Shown here: one piece after another, positions 6,563-12,239 of the stretch
How positions within the stretch are numbered: the stretch's first letter is position 1
How the letters are laid out: the number at the start of each line of letters is the position of its first letter
Assembly: GCA_030837395.1 (NCBI GenBank)
Contig: JAUPKO010000780.1
Coordinates: forward strand, 1 to 12,239
Direction of reading: 5' to 3'
From: Actinomycetota bacterium
GTDB lineage: Bacteria; Actinomycetota; Actinomycetes; S36-B12; UBA10799
DNA: 12,239 bases
Program-made: the position numbers and the translations under genes
The notes under the pieces: model-generated
The model's database searches: none
What the model saw: only the letters and a program-made list of their open reading frames with translations
Told to the model about the DNA's origin: nothing

Positions 6563-7543
6563 TCAGCGCACCCGGTCGGCATCGAAGCGTCCGTAGGCGT
6601 CGACGATCCGGCCGACGAGTTTGTGCCGCACCACATCGCGACTGGTCAACTCGATGAAGGCGATGTCGTCGACGTCGTCCAGGACACGCTGCACTTGGCG
6701 CAGGCCCGATGTCGAGTTGCCGGGGAGGTCGACCTGCGTGACGTCGCCGGTGACCACCATGGTCGACCCGAAACCCAACCGGGTCAGGAACATCTTCATC
6801 TGCTCGGCGGTGGTGTTCTGCGCCTCGTCCAGAATGATGAACGAGTCGTTGAGGGTGCGTCCGCGCATGTAGGCCAGAGGTGCGACCTCGATGGTTCCCG
6901 AGGTCATGAGCCGCGGAATGCGGTCGGGGTCGAGCATGTCGTGCAGGGCGTCGTACAGCGGGCGCAGGTAGGGGTCGATCTTCTCGCTCAGGGTGCCCGG
7001 CAGGAATCCCAGCCGCTCCCCCGCCTCCACCGCCGGCCGGGTGAGGATGATCCGGTTGACGTCCTTGTTCTGCAACGCCTGCACCGCCTTGGCCACCGCG
7101 AGGTAGGTCTTGCCGGTGCCCGCCGGGCCGATGCCGAACACGATGGTGTGGGCATCGATCGCGTCGACGTAGTGCTTCTGGTTGAGCGTCTTGGGCCGAA
7201 TGGTCCGGCCCCTGCTGCTCAGAATGTTGGCAGTGAGCACCTCTGCCGGGCGCATCCCGCCGTCGGCCTCGCGCAGCATCCCGAATGATCGCTCCACCGA
7301 TTCGGTGGTCAGGCCCTGGCCCGACCGCACGATCGCCAACATCTCGGCCAGCATCTGCTCCGCGAGGACCACATCGGCTTCCGGCCCGCTGATACGCACC
7401 TCGTTGCCGCGCACGAAGAAGTCCGCCGCCGGCATCAGCCGCTCCATCAGCCGCAGGTACTCATCACCCACCCCGAGGATCGCCACCATGGGCTGCGAGG
7501 ACGGTATGACGACGGTCGCCTCGACCACTGCTGGTTCGGTCAT
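6563..7543 (-). CDS. PhoH-like ATPase
   Basis: This cytoplasmic P-loop ATPase of the PhoH family is often found with YbeY and probably works on RNA. The 326 residues show an N-terminal KH-like/PhoH-specific segment (about 18-75), Walker A GPAGTGKT (139-146), the LTRPAVEAGERLGFLPG stretch (167-183), Walker B FIILDEAQN (235-243), the VVTGDVTQVDLP segment (263-274) and a terminal ELTSRDVVRHKLV element. I chose the ATG at 7541-7543 because AGGGG sits six bases upstream. An ATG nine codons earlier (7568-7570) overlaps the HIT gene stop as ATGA and has no ribosome site, but could also be used by coupling. It is followed after 20 bases by ybeY. No activity has been fixed for this family beyond ATP binding and proposed RNA helicase or nuclease partnership. 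Confidence 0.93.
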   Translation of the reverse strand: MTEPAVVEATVVIPSSQPMVAILGVGDEYLRLMERLMPAADFFVRGNEVRISGPEADVVLAEQMLAEMLAIVRSGQGLTTESVERSFGMLREADGGMRPAEVLTANILSSRGRTIRPKTLNQKHYVDAIDAHTIVFGIGPAGTGKTYLAVAKAVQALQNKDVNRIILTRPAVEAGERLGFLPGTLSEKIDPYLRPLYDALHDMLDPDRIPRLMTSGTIEVAPLAYMRGRTLNDSFIILDEAQNTTAEQMKMFLTRLGFGSTMVVTGDVTQVDLPGNSTSGLRQVQRVLDDVDDIAFIELTSRDVVRHKLVGRIVDAYGRFDADRVR

Positions 7544-7549
7544 AGCCGA

Positions 7550-7554
7550 CCCCT
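7550..7554 (-). promoter_or_regulatory. Ribosome binding site of the phoH-like gene
   Basis: AGGGG on the minus strand ends six bases before the ATG at 7543. It favours this start over the ATG at 7570, which overlaps the HIT gene stop. Confidence 0.5.
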
Positions 7555-7566
7555 GATCATCCCGGC

Positions 7567-7908
7567 TCATCCGGGAGGCCAGGTGAGGTGCCGGCCGCCG
7601 AGGACGTGCACGTGCACGTGGTCGACGGTCTGTCCGCCATCGGCGCCGGTGTTGACCACCAGGCGGTACCCGGCGTCCAGGTTCTCGTCGGCGGCCACCT
7701 GGGTCGCGGCGGCCAGCAGCGTGCCGAGCAACGCGGGATCGCTTGCCGCCACGTCGGCGGCGTCGCGGTGGTGCTCCCGCGGGATCACCAGCACATGTAC
7801 GGGGGCTTGCGGGTTGAGGTCCCGAAAGGCCACCACCTGGGCGTCGGAGTGGACGATGTCCGCCGGGATGGTACCGGCGGCGATCATGCAGAAGGGGCAA
7901 TCAGCCAT
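7567..7908 (-). CDS. HIT (histidine triad) family nucleotide-binding protein
   Basis: The 113-residue protein has the size and layout of HINT-type purine nucleoside phosphoramidases. It opens with CPFC (4-7), a pair that can bind zinc in this family. The FRDLNPQAPVHVLVIPREH stretch (28-46) builds the nucleotide pocket, and the catalytic triad HVHVHVLGG lies at 97-105, with His99 the likely nucleophile. HIT proteins hydrolyse or transfer nucleoside monophosphates from small adducts; the physiological substrate is usually unknown. The reading frame extends upstream into rsmE, but homology begins at the ATG at 7906-7908, 32 bases after rsmE. The stop overlaps a possible phoH start (ATGA). From memory, a HIT gene between rsmE and phoH occurs in other actinobacteria, including streptomycetes. 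Confidence 0.92.
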   Translation of the reverse strand: MADCPFCMIAAGTIPADIVHSDAQVVAFRDLNPQAPVHVLVIPREHHRDAADVAASDPALLGTLLAAATQVAADENLDAGYRLVVNTGADGGQTVDHVHVHVLGGRHLTWPPG

Positions 7909-7940
7909 GCCCCCATCATGGCCCACATAGGTGCCCGGAA

Positions 7941-8711
7941 TCAGCCCAGGCGCCCCGCGGCACCCAGCACCAGCGTCGCGGCCACCGCACCGGCGGACGC
8001 CGCGCGCAGCACCGTCGGCCCCAGTGACACCACCTGCCCCCCGGCTGCCCGCAGCGCGTCGACCTCGGCCGGCGTCAGTCCCCCCTCCGGACCGATCACC
8101 ACCACGATCCGCCCGGATGTCGGTACCGAGGCCGCCGCCAGCGCTGCCGTGCCCTGCTCGTGGCACACGAAGACCGCCGCCGCACCGGCAACCTCGTGGG
8201 CCACGACATCGGCGAGCGCGCACGGCTCAGCGACGTCCGGCAGCCACACCCGACGACTCTGCTTGGCGGCCTCGGCGGCCGTGCGGCGCCATCGGCGAAG
8301 CCCCCGTTCGGCCCGGTCGCCTGCCCACTTGGTGACGCAGCGAGAGGCCTGCCACGGCACCAGCCGGTCGACTCCCACCGCGGTGAGCAACTCAACCGCG
8401 TCCTCGGCGCGGTCGGACTTCGGCACCGCCTGCACCACTGTCAGAGTCGGGCTGGGGGCCGGTTCGAACCCGCGGCCGACCACCTCGACGACGAGCCGGT
8501 CCCGACCGTGCACGTGGCCCACCGGGCCCGCCGCCCAGGCGCCCCGGCCGTCGGTGAGGACGATCACCTCCCCCACCCGGTGACGGCGCACCGACACCGC
8601 ATGTCGCCCCTCGTCCCCCTCGAGCACCACCTGCGCGCCGATCAGCGCCTCCGGAGCCACGAGGTAGACCGGCCACCCGACCTCGCGGTGGTCGACCGAC
8701 GCTTCAGCCAT
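7941..8711 (-). CDS. rsmE: 16S rRNA (uracil1498-N3)-methyltransferase RsmE
   Basis: RsmE uses S-adenosylmethionine to methylate U1498 of 16S rRNA in the 30S subunit. The 256 residues show an N-terminal PUA-like domain (about 14-80), QAVPKSDR (94-101), VGVDRLVPW (112-120), the AAEAAKQSRR stretch (145-154), and the SPOUT-knot cofactor signatures IGPEGG (206-211) and LGPTVLR (230-236). In E. coli-type enzymes the last motif continues TETA; here it continues AASA. From memory mycobacterial RsmE also departs from TETA there, so this does not argue against activity. The ATG at 8709-8711 lies nine bases after the dnaJ stop, so the two are surely co-transcribed. No Shine-Dalgarno sequence is evident, and initiation may depend on ribosomes finishing dnaJ. 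Confidence 0.94.
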   Translation of the reverse strand: MAEASVDHREVGWPVYLVAPEALIGAQVVLEGDEGRHAVSVRRHRVGEVIVLTDGRGAWAAGPVGHVHGRDRLVVEVVGRGFEPAPSPTLTVVQAVPKSDRAEDAVELLTAVGVDRLVPWQASRCVTKWAGDRAERGLRRWRRTAAEAAKQSRRVWLPDVAEPCALADVVAHEVAGAAAVFVCHEQGTAALAAASVPTSGRIVVVIGPEGGLTPAEVDALRAAGGQVVSLGPTVLRAASAGAVAATLVLGAAGRLG

Positions 8712-8720
8712 GGCCGCGGC

Positions 8721-9848
8721 TCACTTGCCGCCGAAGGCATCCTTGAGTCGACGGAACATGCCCGCGTGCTGCGGTTCCGCCTCGCCGCTGGGGTTCTCCT
8801 CGCCGCGCAAGGTGGCGAGTTCGCGCAGGAGTTCGGTCTGCCGGGTGTCCAGGCGGGTGGGCGTGATCACGTCGACGTGCACCACGATGTCGCCGCGGCC
8901 ACCACCGCGCAGATGGGTCACACCGGCCCCGCGGATCGTCTGGGAGGAGCCGGGCTGCGTGCCCGGCCGGATCACGATGTCGACGAGGTCGTCGAGCGTC
9001 CGCATCTGCACCGTAGCCCCGAGGGCGGCGGCGGTCATGGGCAGGCTGAGGGTGGCGTGCAGGTCGTCGCCACGGCGAGTGAACACCTCATGCGGGCGCT
9101 CCACCACCTCGACGTAGAGGTCACCCGCCGGGCCGGCGCCGGGTCCCACCTCGCCCTCGCCGGCCAGCCGGATCCGGGTGCCGGACTCGACGCCGGCCGG
9201 GATCTTGACCGAGACGGTGCGGCGGGTGCGGATGCGGCCGTCGCCGGCGCACTCCGGGCAGGGGTGCGGGATCAGCGTGCCGTAGCCACGGCACTGTGGG
9301 CAGGCCCGCGCGGTCATCACCTGGCCCAGGAACGAGCGCTGCACCGTCTGGATCTGGCCGCGCCCGTGGCACATGGTGCAGGTGACCTCCTCGGTGCCGA
9401 CAGCGGCTCCGCGCCCGCTGCAGGTGGGGCAGGCGATGGCGGTGTCGACCGTGATGTCCTTGACGGCGCCGAAGGCGGCCTCGGCGAGATCCAACTCGAC
9501 GGCGATGAGGGCATCCTGTCCACGGCGCACCCGCGGCCGCGGCCCCTGCTGGCCACCACCGCCGAAGAACGCGTCCATGATGTCGCCGAAGCCGAAGTTG
9601 CCCTGGCCGAAGCCACCGGCGCCGCCACCAGCCGCACCGCCGCGAGGGTCGGCGCCTAGGTCGTACATCTGCCGCTTCTCGGGATCCGAGAGCACCTCAT
9701 AAGCGGCCGTCACCTCTTTGAACTGCTCCTGGGTGGCCGGGTCGGGGTTGACGTCAGGGTGCAACTGGCGCGCGAGCTTGCGGTAGGCCCGCTTGATCTC
9801 TTCGCCGGTGGCATCCCGGGCGACGCCGAGCACCTCGTAGTAGTCCAC
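8721..9848 (-). CDS. dnaJ: Chaperone protein DnaJ (Hsp40)
   Basis: DnaJ delivers unfolded clients to DnaK and stimulates its ATPase. The 375-residue protein has all type I parts: a J domain (1-66) with HPD at 30-32, a Gly/Phe-rich linker (68-100), four CxxCxGxG zinc repeats starting at 140, 157, 183 and 197, and the C-terminal client-binding domains (about 210-335). The start is the GTG at 9846-9848, the exact family start (VDYYEVLGV); an upstream GTG in frame overlaps the hrcA stop but would add 27 unrelated residues. It follows hrcA by 67 bases. Its partner hrcA marks it as the DnaJ2 type of actinobacteria, which usually carry a second dnaJ with dnaK-grpE. Expression is likely under HrcA through the site upstream of hrcA. 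Confidence 0.97.
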   Translation of the reverse strand: MDYYEVLGVARDATGEEIKRAYRKLARQLHPDVNPDPATQEQFKEVTAAYEVLSDPEKRQMYDLGADPRGGAAGGGAGGFGQGNFGFGDIMDAFFGGGGQQGPRPRVRRGQDALIAVELDLAEAAFGAVKDITVDTAIACPTCSGRGAAVGTEEVTCTMCHGRGQIQTVQRSFLGQVMTARACPQCRGYGTLIPHPCPECAGDGRIRTRRTVSVKIPAGVESGTRIRLAGEGEVGPGAGPAGDLYVEVVERPHEVFTRRGDDLHATLSLPMTAAALGATVQMRTLDDLVDIVIRPGTQPGSSQTIRGAGVTHLRGGGRGDIVVHVDVITPTRLDTRQTELLRELATLRGEENPSGEAEPQHAGMFRRLKDAFGGK

Positions 9849-9915
9849 TTGACTAATCCGTCCTGTTCTGCAGAAGTGGTGCGCACATGCACTGCGCCCG
9901 TCAGCGATGCTCGCC

Positions 9916-10938
9916 TCAGGTGGTATCACTCACGATTCGCCCCAGATATCGTGCGACAGCCTGCACGGCGCTCATGGTGGCGGGGTAGTCCATGCGGGTG
10001 GGTCCCACGACGCCCAACTTGGCCAGCACACGGTCGTCGCTGCCATAGCCGGAGATCACGACGGAGGCGTTGGTGAGGCCGCTGGCAGCGTTCTCGGTGC
10101 CGATGCGCACCTTGAGGTCACGCGTGGCCGTGGCCTCGCCAAGCAGACGCAGCAGCACCATTTGCTCCTCGAGTGCCTCGAACACAAGATCCAGGGAGCT
10201 GCCGAAGTCGTCCCACTCTCGGGCTAGGTTGGCGGTGCCGGCGTACACGACGCGATCCTCGCGGCGATCCGTGGCCGCCTCGGCGACGGCTGCCGCGATG
10301 CCGAGAGCGGCCGTCCTGGCATCCTCGGACATCCCGTCGGCGAACTCGGCCAGCCTGCCCGCCACCTGTGACATCTCGGCCCCGGATACCGTCCGGTTCA
10401 CCCGCTCTCGGAACTCCGCGAGCAACTCGTGGTCGATGTCTCGGTCGACCTCCAGGATCCGCTGGTCCACCCGACCGGAATCAGCGATCACCACCACCAG
10501 AATCCGCCGACCGGATAGGCCCACGATCTCGACGTGACGCACCGTCGAACGCCCGAGTGACGGGTATTGCACCACCGCCAGCTGTTTGGTCAGTTGCGCC
10601 AGCAGCCGCACTGTGCGCTCCACTGCATCGTCGAGGTCCGTCGGCTCTGCCAGGAAGGTCTGGATCGCGCGTCGCTCCGAGGGACTCAGCGGCCGCAACT
10701 CCACGAGGTGGTCCACGAACAGGCGGTAGCCCTTGTCTGTGGGGATCCGTCCGGCACTGGTGTGCGGGGCGGTGATGTAGCCCTCTTCCTCCAGCACCGC
10801 CATGTCGTTGCGGATCGTGGCCGGGCTGACACCAAGTTGGTGGCGCTCGACCAGGACTTTGGACCCTACCGGCTCACGTGAGCGCACGTAGTCGGCGACG
10901 ATCGCCCGCAGCACCGCGCGCTTGCGTTCGTCGAGCAC
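9916..10938 (-). CDS. hrcA: Heat-inducible transcription repressor HrcA
   Basis: HrcA is the repressor of class I heat-shock genes; it binds CIRCE operators and depends on GroEL for its active fold. The 340 residues have an N-terminal winged helix-turn-helix (about 5-75) with the signatures REPVGSK, LGVSPATIRNDMAVLEEEGYI and HTSAGRIPTDKGYR, then the GAF-like dimerisation domain with its inserted segment to the C-terminus. I place the start at the GTG at 10936-10938 because AAAGGA lies about nine bases upstream and the protein then begins LDERKRAVLRAIV as in homologues. A GTG at 10977 would add 13 residues but falls inside the CIRCE-like operator. A CIRCE-like element and promoter sit immediately upstream, so the gene should repress itself. 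Confidence 0.96.
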   Translation of the reverse strand: MLDERKRAVLRAIVADYVRSREPVGSKVLVERHQLGVSPATIRNDMAVLEEEGYITAPHTSAGRIPTDKGYRLFVDHLVELRPLSPSERRAIQTFLAEPTDLDDAVERTVRLLAQLTKQLAVVQYPSLGRSTVRHVEIVGLSGRRILVVVIADSGRVDQRILEVDRDIDHELLAEFRERVNRTVSGAEMSQVAGRLAEFADGMSEDARTAALGIAAAVAEAATDRREDRVVYAGTANLAREWDDFGSSLDLVFEALEEQMVLLRLLGEATATRDLKVRIGTENAASGLTNASVVISGYGSDDRVLAKLGVVGPTRMDYPATMSAVQAVARYLGRIVSDTT

Positions 10939-10946
10939 AGCAAGGG

Positions 10947-10953
10947 TTCCTTT
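10947..10953 (-). promoter_or_regulatory. Ribosome binding site of hrcA
   Basis: AAAGGAA on the minus strand lies eight bases before the GTG at 10938, a near-ideal position. It is the reason for choosing that start. Confidence 0.65.
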
Positions 10954-10966
10954 TCTCCGTGGGCGA

Positions 10967-10993
10967 CTGGCAGTCACAACGTGGGAGTGCCAG
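10967..10993 (-). promoter_or_regulatory. CIRCE-like HrcA operator
   Basis: On the plus strand, CTGGCAGTC (10967-10975), nine spacer bases and GAGTGCCAG (10985-10993) form an inverted repeat with the 9-9-9 layout of CIRCE (TTAGCACTC-N9-GAGTGCTAA). The arms pair at eight of nine positions, and the invariant GAGTGC core is intact on the right. It overlaps the -10 box and the expected transcription start of hrcA, the right place for repression, and lies 28 bases from the hrcA start. The left arm departs from consensus (CAGTC for CACTC), so binding may be weaker than at a groE operator. Confidence 0.8.
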
Positions 10994-11020
10994 TTTACGC
11001 TGTCTGACCCGACGTGCCCA
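10992..11020 (-). promoter_or_regulatory. hrcA promoter
   Basis: On the minus strand, TGGGCA (11015-11020) and TAAACT (10992-10997) are 17 bases apart and resemble -35 and -10 boxes of the main sigma factor. Transcription would begin near 10985, inside the CIRCE-like operator, leaving an untranslated leader of about 46 bases with the hrcA ribosome site. The -10 box fits the TANNNT actinobacterial pattern; the -35 is partial. Confidence 0.5.
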
Positions 11021-11101
11021 CCAGTGCACGGGCCGAAGGTGCGTCACCCGATTGGGTAAAGGAAGCCAGACCAATTGCACGGTCCTGGCGGCATCCACCG
11101 C

Positions 11102-11107
11102 TACGAT
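11102..11107 (+). promoter_or_regulatory. Possible -10 box of the Pro/Gly-rich membrane protein gene
   Basis: TACGAT fits TANNNT and would start transcription near 11114, about 46 bases before the ATG. A TTGCAC lies upstream at 11075-11080, but the 21-base gap is too long for a standard pair, so the -35 is unassigned. The rest of the 221-base gap between hrcA and this gene holds only the hrcA promoter and operator and no other gene. Confidence 0.35.
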
Positions 11108-11150
11108 CACAAGAGTTCGGCCGTCCCACCGGACCCATCCGCCCACTCTC

Positions 11151-11155
11151 GGAGG
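11151..11155 (+). promoter_or_regulatory. Ribosome binding site of the Pro/Gly-rich membrane protein gene
   Basis: GGAGG lies four bases before the ATG at 11160 and fixes that start over longer versions of the frame, which would run back through the hrcA promoter. Confidence 0.7.
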
Positions 11156-11159
11156 CACG

Positions 11160-12077
11160 ATGTCCACGAATCCGCCAGGTCCTCCTGGTTCCTTCCCGCC
11201 GGGCCCGCCGCCCCCACCAGGTGGGGCACCTCCGCCCCCTCCCGGTGGCGGTTACCCCCCGCCCCCACCGGGAGGGGGCTACCCGCCGCCGCCAGGTGGT
11301 ATGCCCCCGATGCCGCCAGGTGGCCCGGGTGGCTACCCCATGGCACCGGGCGCCGGCCCCAACATCGGCGACGGCGTGAAATGGGCCATCAACAAGTTCG
11401 GCCAGAACGCCGGCGTCATGCTCGCCTTCGCAGCCATCATCATGGTCATCAACTTGATCGGCCGCTGGGCAAGCAGTGCCGTGAATTCCGGCGCGAACGA
11501 CGTCGCCAACAATGTTGAGGACTGTGCGAACCTCACCGGTGATGCCTACCTGGACTGCCTCACCGGGACCACGACCACCAGCACCGGACTGCTGCTCGGG
11601 ATGGGGCTGCTGAGCCTGATCATCTCGATCGTGTTCTGGGTTCTGACCGTGCTGGCTCAGATCGGACTGATCAACGCGTCGCTGAAGATCACCCGCGGCG
11701 AGCGTCCGGCGTTCTCCGACCTCTGGACCCCGCAGCACTTCTGGCAGTTCATCTTCGTGTCGATCCTCTACGGGCTTGCCGTGGGCTTCGGCCTGTTGCT
11801 CTGCCTGATCCCCGGTCTGCTGGTCATTTGGGGCTGGCAATTCGCGCAGTACTCGGCGCTGAACTCCGGCCCTGGCGTCTTCGCCTCGTTCGGTGAGTCG
11901 TGGCGGATGGTCATGGCCAACAAGGGCCCAGCCGTCGTGACCTTGCTGGTGCTGTTCGTGGCCAGCCTGATCACGTTGATCACCTGCGGCATCGGAGCCC
12001 TGGTCGTGGCCCCGTTCAGCACTCTGTTCATGGCCAACATGTTCCGCCAGTTCCGCAAGGAGCCGGTGGCGGCCTGA
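11160..12077 (+). CDS. Proline/glycine-rich multi-pass membrane protein of unknown function
   Basis: The 305-residue protein has two parts. Residues 1-68 are almost only Pro, Gly, Met, Ala and Tyr, with runs of four or five prolines (16-20, 24-28, 33-37, 42-45), and are probably a disordered cytoplasmic tail. The remainder is a membrane domain with hydrophobic stretches at about 86-102, 142-170, 194-224 and 257-295; the longer ones probably cross twice. Cys122 and Cys133 lie in a hydrophilic, Asn/Asp-rich loop after the first segment and could form a disulfide outside the cell. The CLIPGLLVIWGW stretch (215-226) recalls DUF975/YciC-like and related domains, but I cannot assign a family firmly. 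Similar proline-rich membrane proteins are common in actinobacteria, mostly unstudied. It is divergent from hrcA and followed by a strong terminator, so it is probably monocistronic. Confidence 0.85.
   Translation: MSTNPPGPPGSFPPGPPPPPGGAPPPPPGGGYPPPPPGGGYPPPPGGMPPMPPGGPGGYPMAPGAGPNIGDGVKWAINKFGQNAGVMLAFAAIIMVINLIGRWASSAVNSGANDVANNVEDCANLTGDAYLDCLTGTTTTSTGLLLGMGLLSLIISIVFWVLTVLAQIGLINASLKITRGERPAFSDLWTPQHFWQFIFVSILYGLAVGFGLLLCLIPGLLVIWGWQFAQYSALNSGPGVFASFGESWRMVMANKGPAVVTLLVLFVASLITLITCGIGALVVAPFSTLFMANMFRQFRKEPVAA
11220..11294 (+). repeat. Short in-frame Gly-Tyr-polyPro repeat
   Basis: Three consecutive units encode GGAPPPPP (11220-11243), GGGYPPPPP (11244-11270) and GGGYPPPP (11271-11294). 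Codons differ between units, so the repeat is conserved at protein level more than as exact DNA. It is part of the disordered tail of the membrane protein. Confidence 0.7.
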
Positions 12078-12107
12078 GCCCCACGCCCGGCATCGCCCGG
12101 GATGAGA

Positions 12108-12152
12108 AAACATGTGGTCCCGAACCCGTCCCGGGTTCGGGACCACCTGTTT
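12108..12152. terminator. Strong rho-independent-type hairpin
   Basis: GTGGTCCCGAACCCG (12114-12128) and CGGGTTCGGGACCAC (12132-12146) are perfect 15-base complements around a TCC loop. One mismatch farther out, AAACA (12108-12112) pairs with TGTTT (12148-12152). The plus strand has a short T-run after the stem (TGTTT) and the minus strand reads TGTTTTCTC, so it could stop transcription both ways. It starts about 30 bases after the stop of the Pro/Gly-rich membrane protein gene and separates it from the gene beginning at 12225. Confidence 0.85.
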
Positions 12153-12210
12153 GGCTCCCACCGCACCGGCGGCGACCCGTGTTGCGTGACGTTGCGGGGC
12201 GCCGTGCGGT

Positions 12211-12220
12211 GGAGGGGGGA
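12211..12220 (+). promoter_or_regulatory. Ribosome binding site of the gene entering at the right edge
   Basis: GGAGGGGGGA lies directly before AAAC and the ATG at 12225. The purine-rich match is strong and supports a real gene start. Confidence 0.55.
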
Positions 12221-12224
12221 AAAC

Positions 12225-12239
12225 ATGACCAGACGTCGA
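12225..12239 (+). CDS. Start of a gene cut by the window edge (unknown product)
   Basis: Only five codons (MTRRR) are present. The strong ribosome site and the terminator upstream make a new transcription unit likely. No promoter is clear between 12153 and 12210, although GTTGCG occurs twice, ten bases apart, at 12181 and 12191. Nothing can be said about function. Confidence 0.5.

Noticed and set aside
8160..9659. 499-codon plus-strand frame opposite rsmE and dnaJ
   Set aside because: Antisense shadow caused by high GC; the minus strand encodes clear RsmE and DnaJ.
9866..9875. TTCTGCAGAA palindrome before dnaJ as an operator
   Set aside because: Ten-base palindromes occur by chance, it matches no regulator site I know, and it is not placed against a clear promoter.
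11051..11075. ATTGG...CCAAT inverted repeat upstream of the Pro/Gly-rich gene
   Set aside because: Only five bases per arm with a 15-base gap; too weak to call.
10878..11159. Upstream extension of the Pro/Gly-rich gene by 94 codons
   Set aside because: It would run across the hrcA start, operator and promoter; the GGAGG-preceded ATG at 11160 is far better.
10874..11167. Small minus-strand frame upstream of hrcA
   Set aside because: It overlaps the hrcA start, CIRCE and promoter and has no ribosome site or recognisable motif.
10995..12161. 388-codon minus-strand frame opposite the Pro/Gly-rich gene
   Set aside because: Composition is typical of an antisense frame, and the plus strand has a ribosome site, membrane segments and a terminator.
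1..12239. tRNA, CRISPR, insertion sequence, phage or plasmid features
   Set aside because: No terminal inverted repeats, transposase, integrase, spaced direct repeats or cloverleaf-like sequence was seen; the region looks like stable core chromosome.

Overview
The window is high-GC, gene-dense bacterial chromosome and is most likely from an actinobacterium (Actinomycetota). The evidence is GTG starts, 4-bp ATGA/GTGA gene overlaps, and a gene order (hrcA-dnaJ-rsmE-...-phoH-ybeY-cytidine deaminase-like-era ... recO-uppS) that matches, from memory, the block in mycobacteria and streptomycetes. I cannot resolve it below phylum. There are no mobile elements, CRISPR arrays, tRNA or rRNA genes, and every inter-gene gap is under 300 bases.

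Reading the minus strand from the right, the main block (about 10938 down to 4742) has eight co-directional genes: hrcA (heat-shock repressor), dnaJ (Hsp40), rsmE (16S rRNA m3U1498 methyltransferase), a HIT-family protein, a PhoH-like ATPase, ybeY (16S rRNA maturation RNase), a small cytidine-deaminase-like protein that has lost its zinc and catalytic residues, and era (30S assembly GTPase). A CIRCE-like inverted repeat (9-9-9, one mismatch between arms) overlaps a good promoter just ahead of hrcA. HrcA therefore probably autoregulates at least hrcA-dnaJ, and read-through could tie 30S ribosome maturation genes to protein stress.

Farther left on the minus strand is a second unit: recO (repair mediator), uppS (polyprenyl diphosphate synthase), a DUF318/ArsP-type permease, and its usual partner of the TIGR03943/DUF1980 family. 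The last three genes are joined by 4-bp overlaps. The permease pair carries Cys motifs and a His/Asp-rich loop that suggest metal or cofactor handling.

Two complete genes lie on the plus strand. One is an AI-2E family transporter (3450-4721) between recO and era, divergent from recO and convergent with era. The other is a proline/glycine-rich multi-pass membrane protein (11160-12077) divergent from hrcA, followed by a very strong hairpin terminator. A further plus-strand gene begins at 12225 and runs off the window.

The region is mostly conserved housekeeping DNA. I did not find a wholly new system. The most interesting points are the CIRCE-led chaperone/30S maturation cluster, the dead cytidine-deaminase-like protein coupled to era, the absence of the CorC-type gene normally next to ybeY, and the uppS-coupled permease pair.
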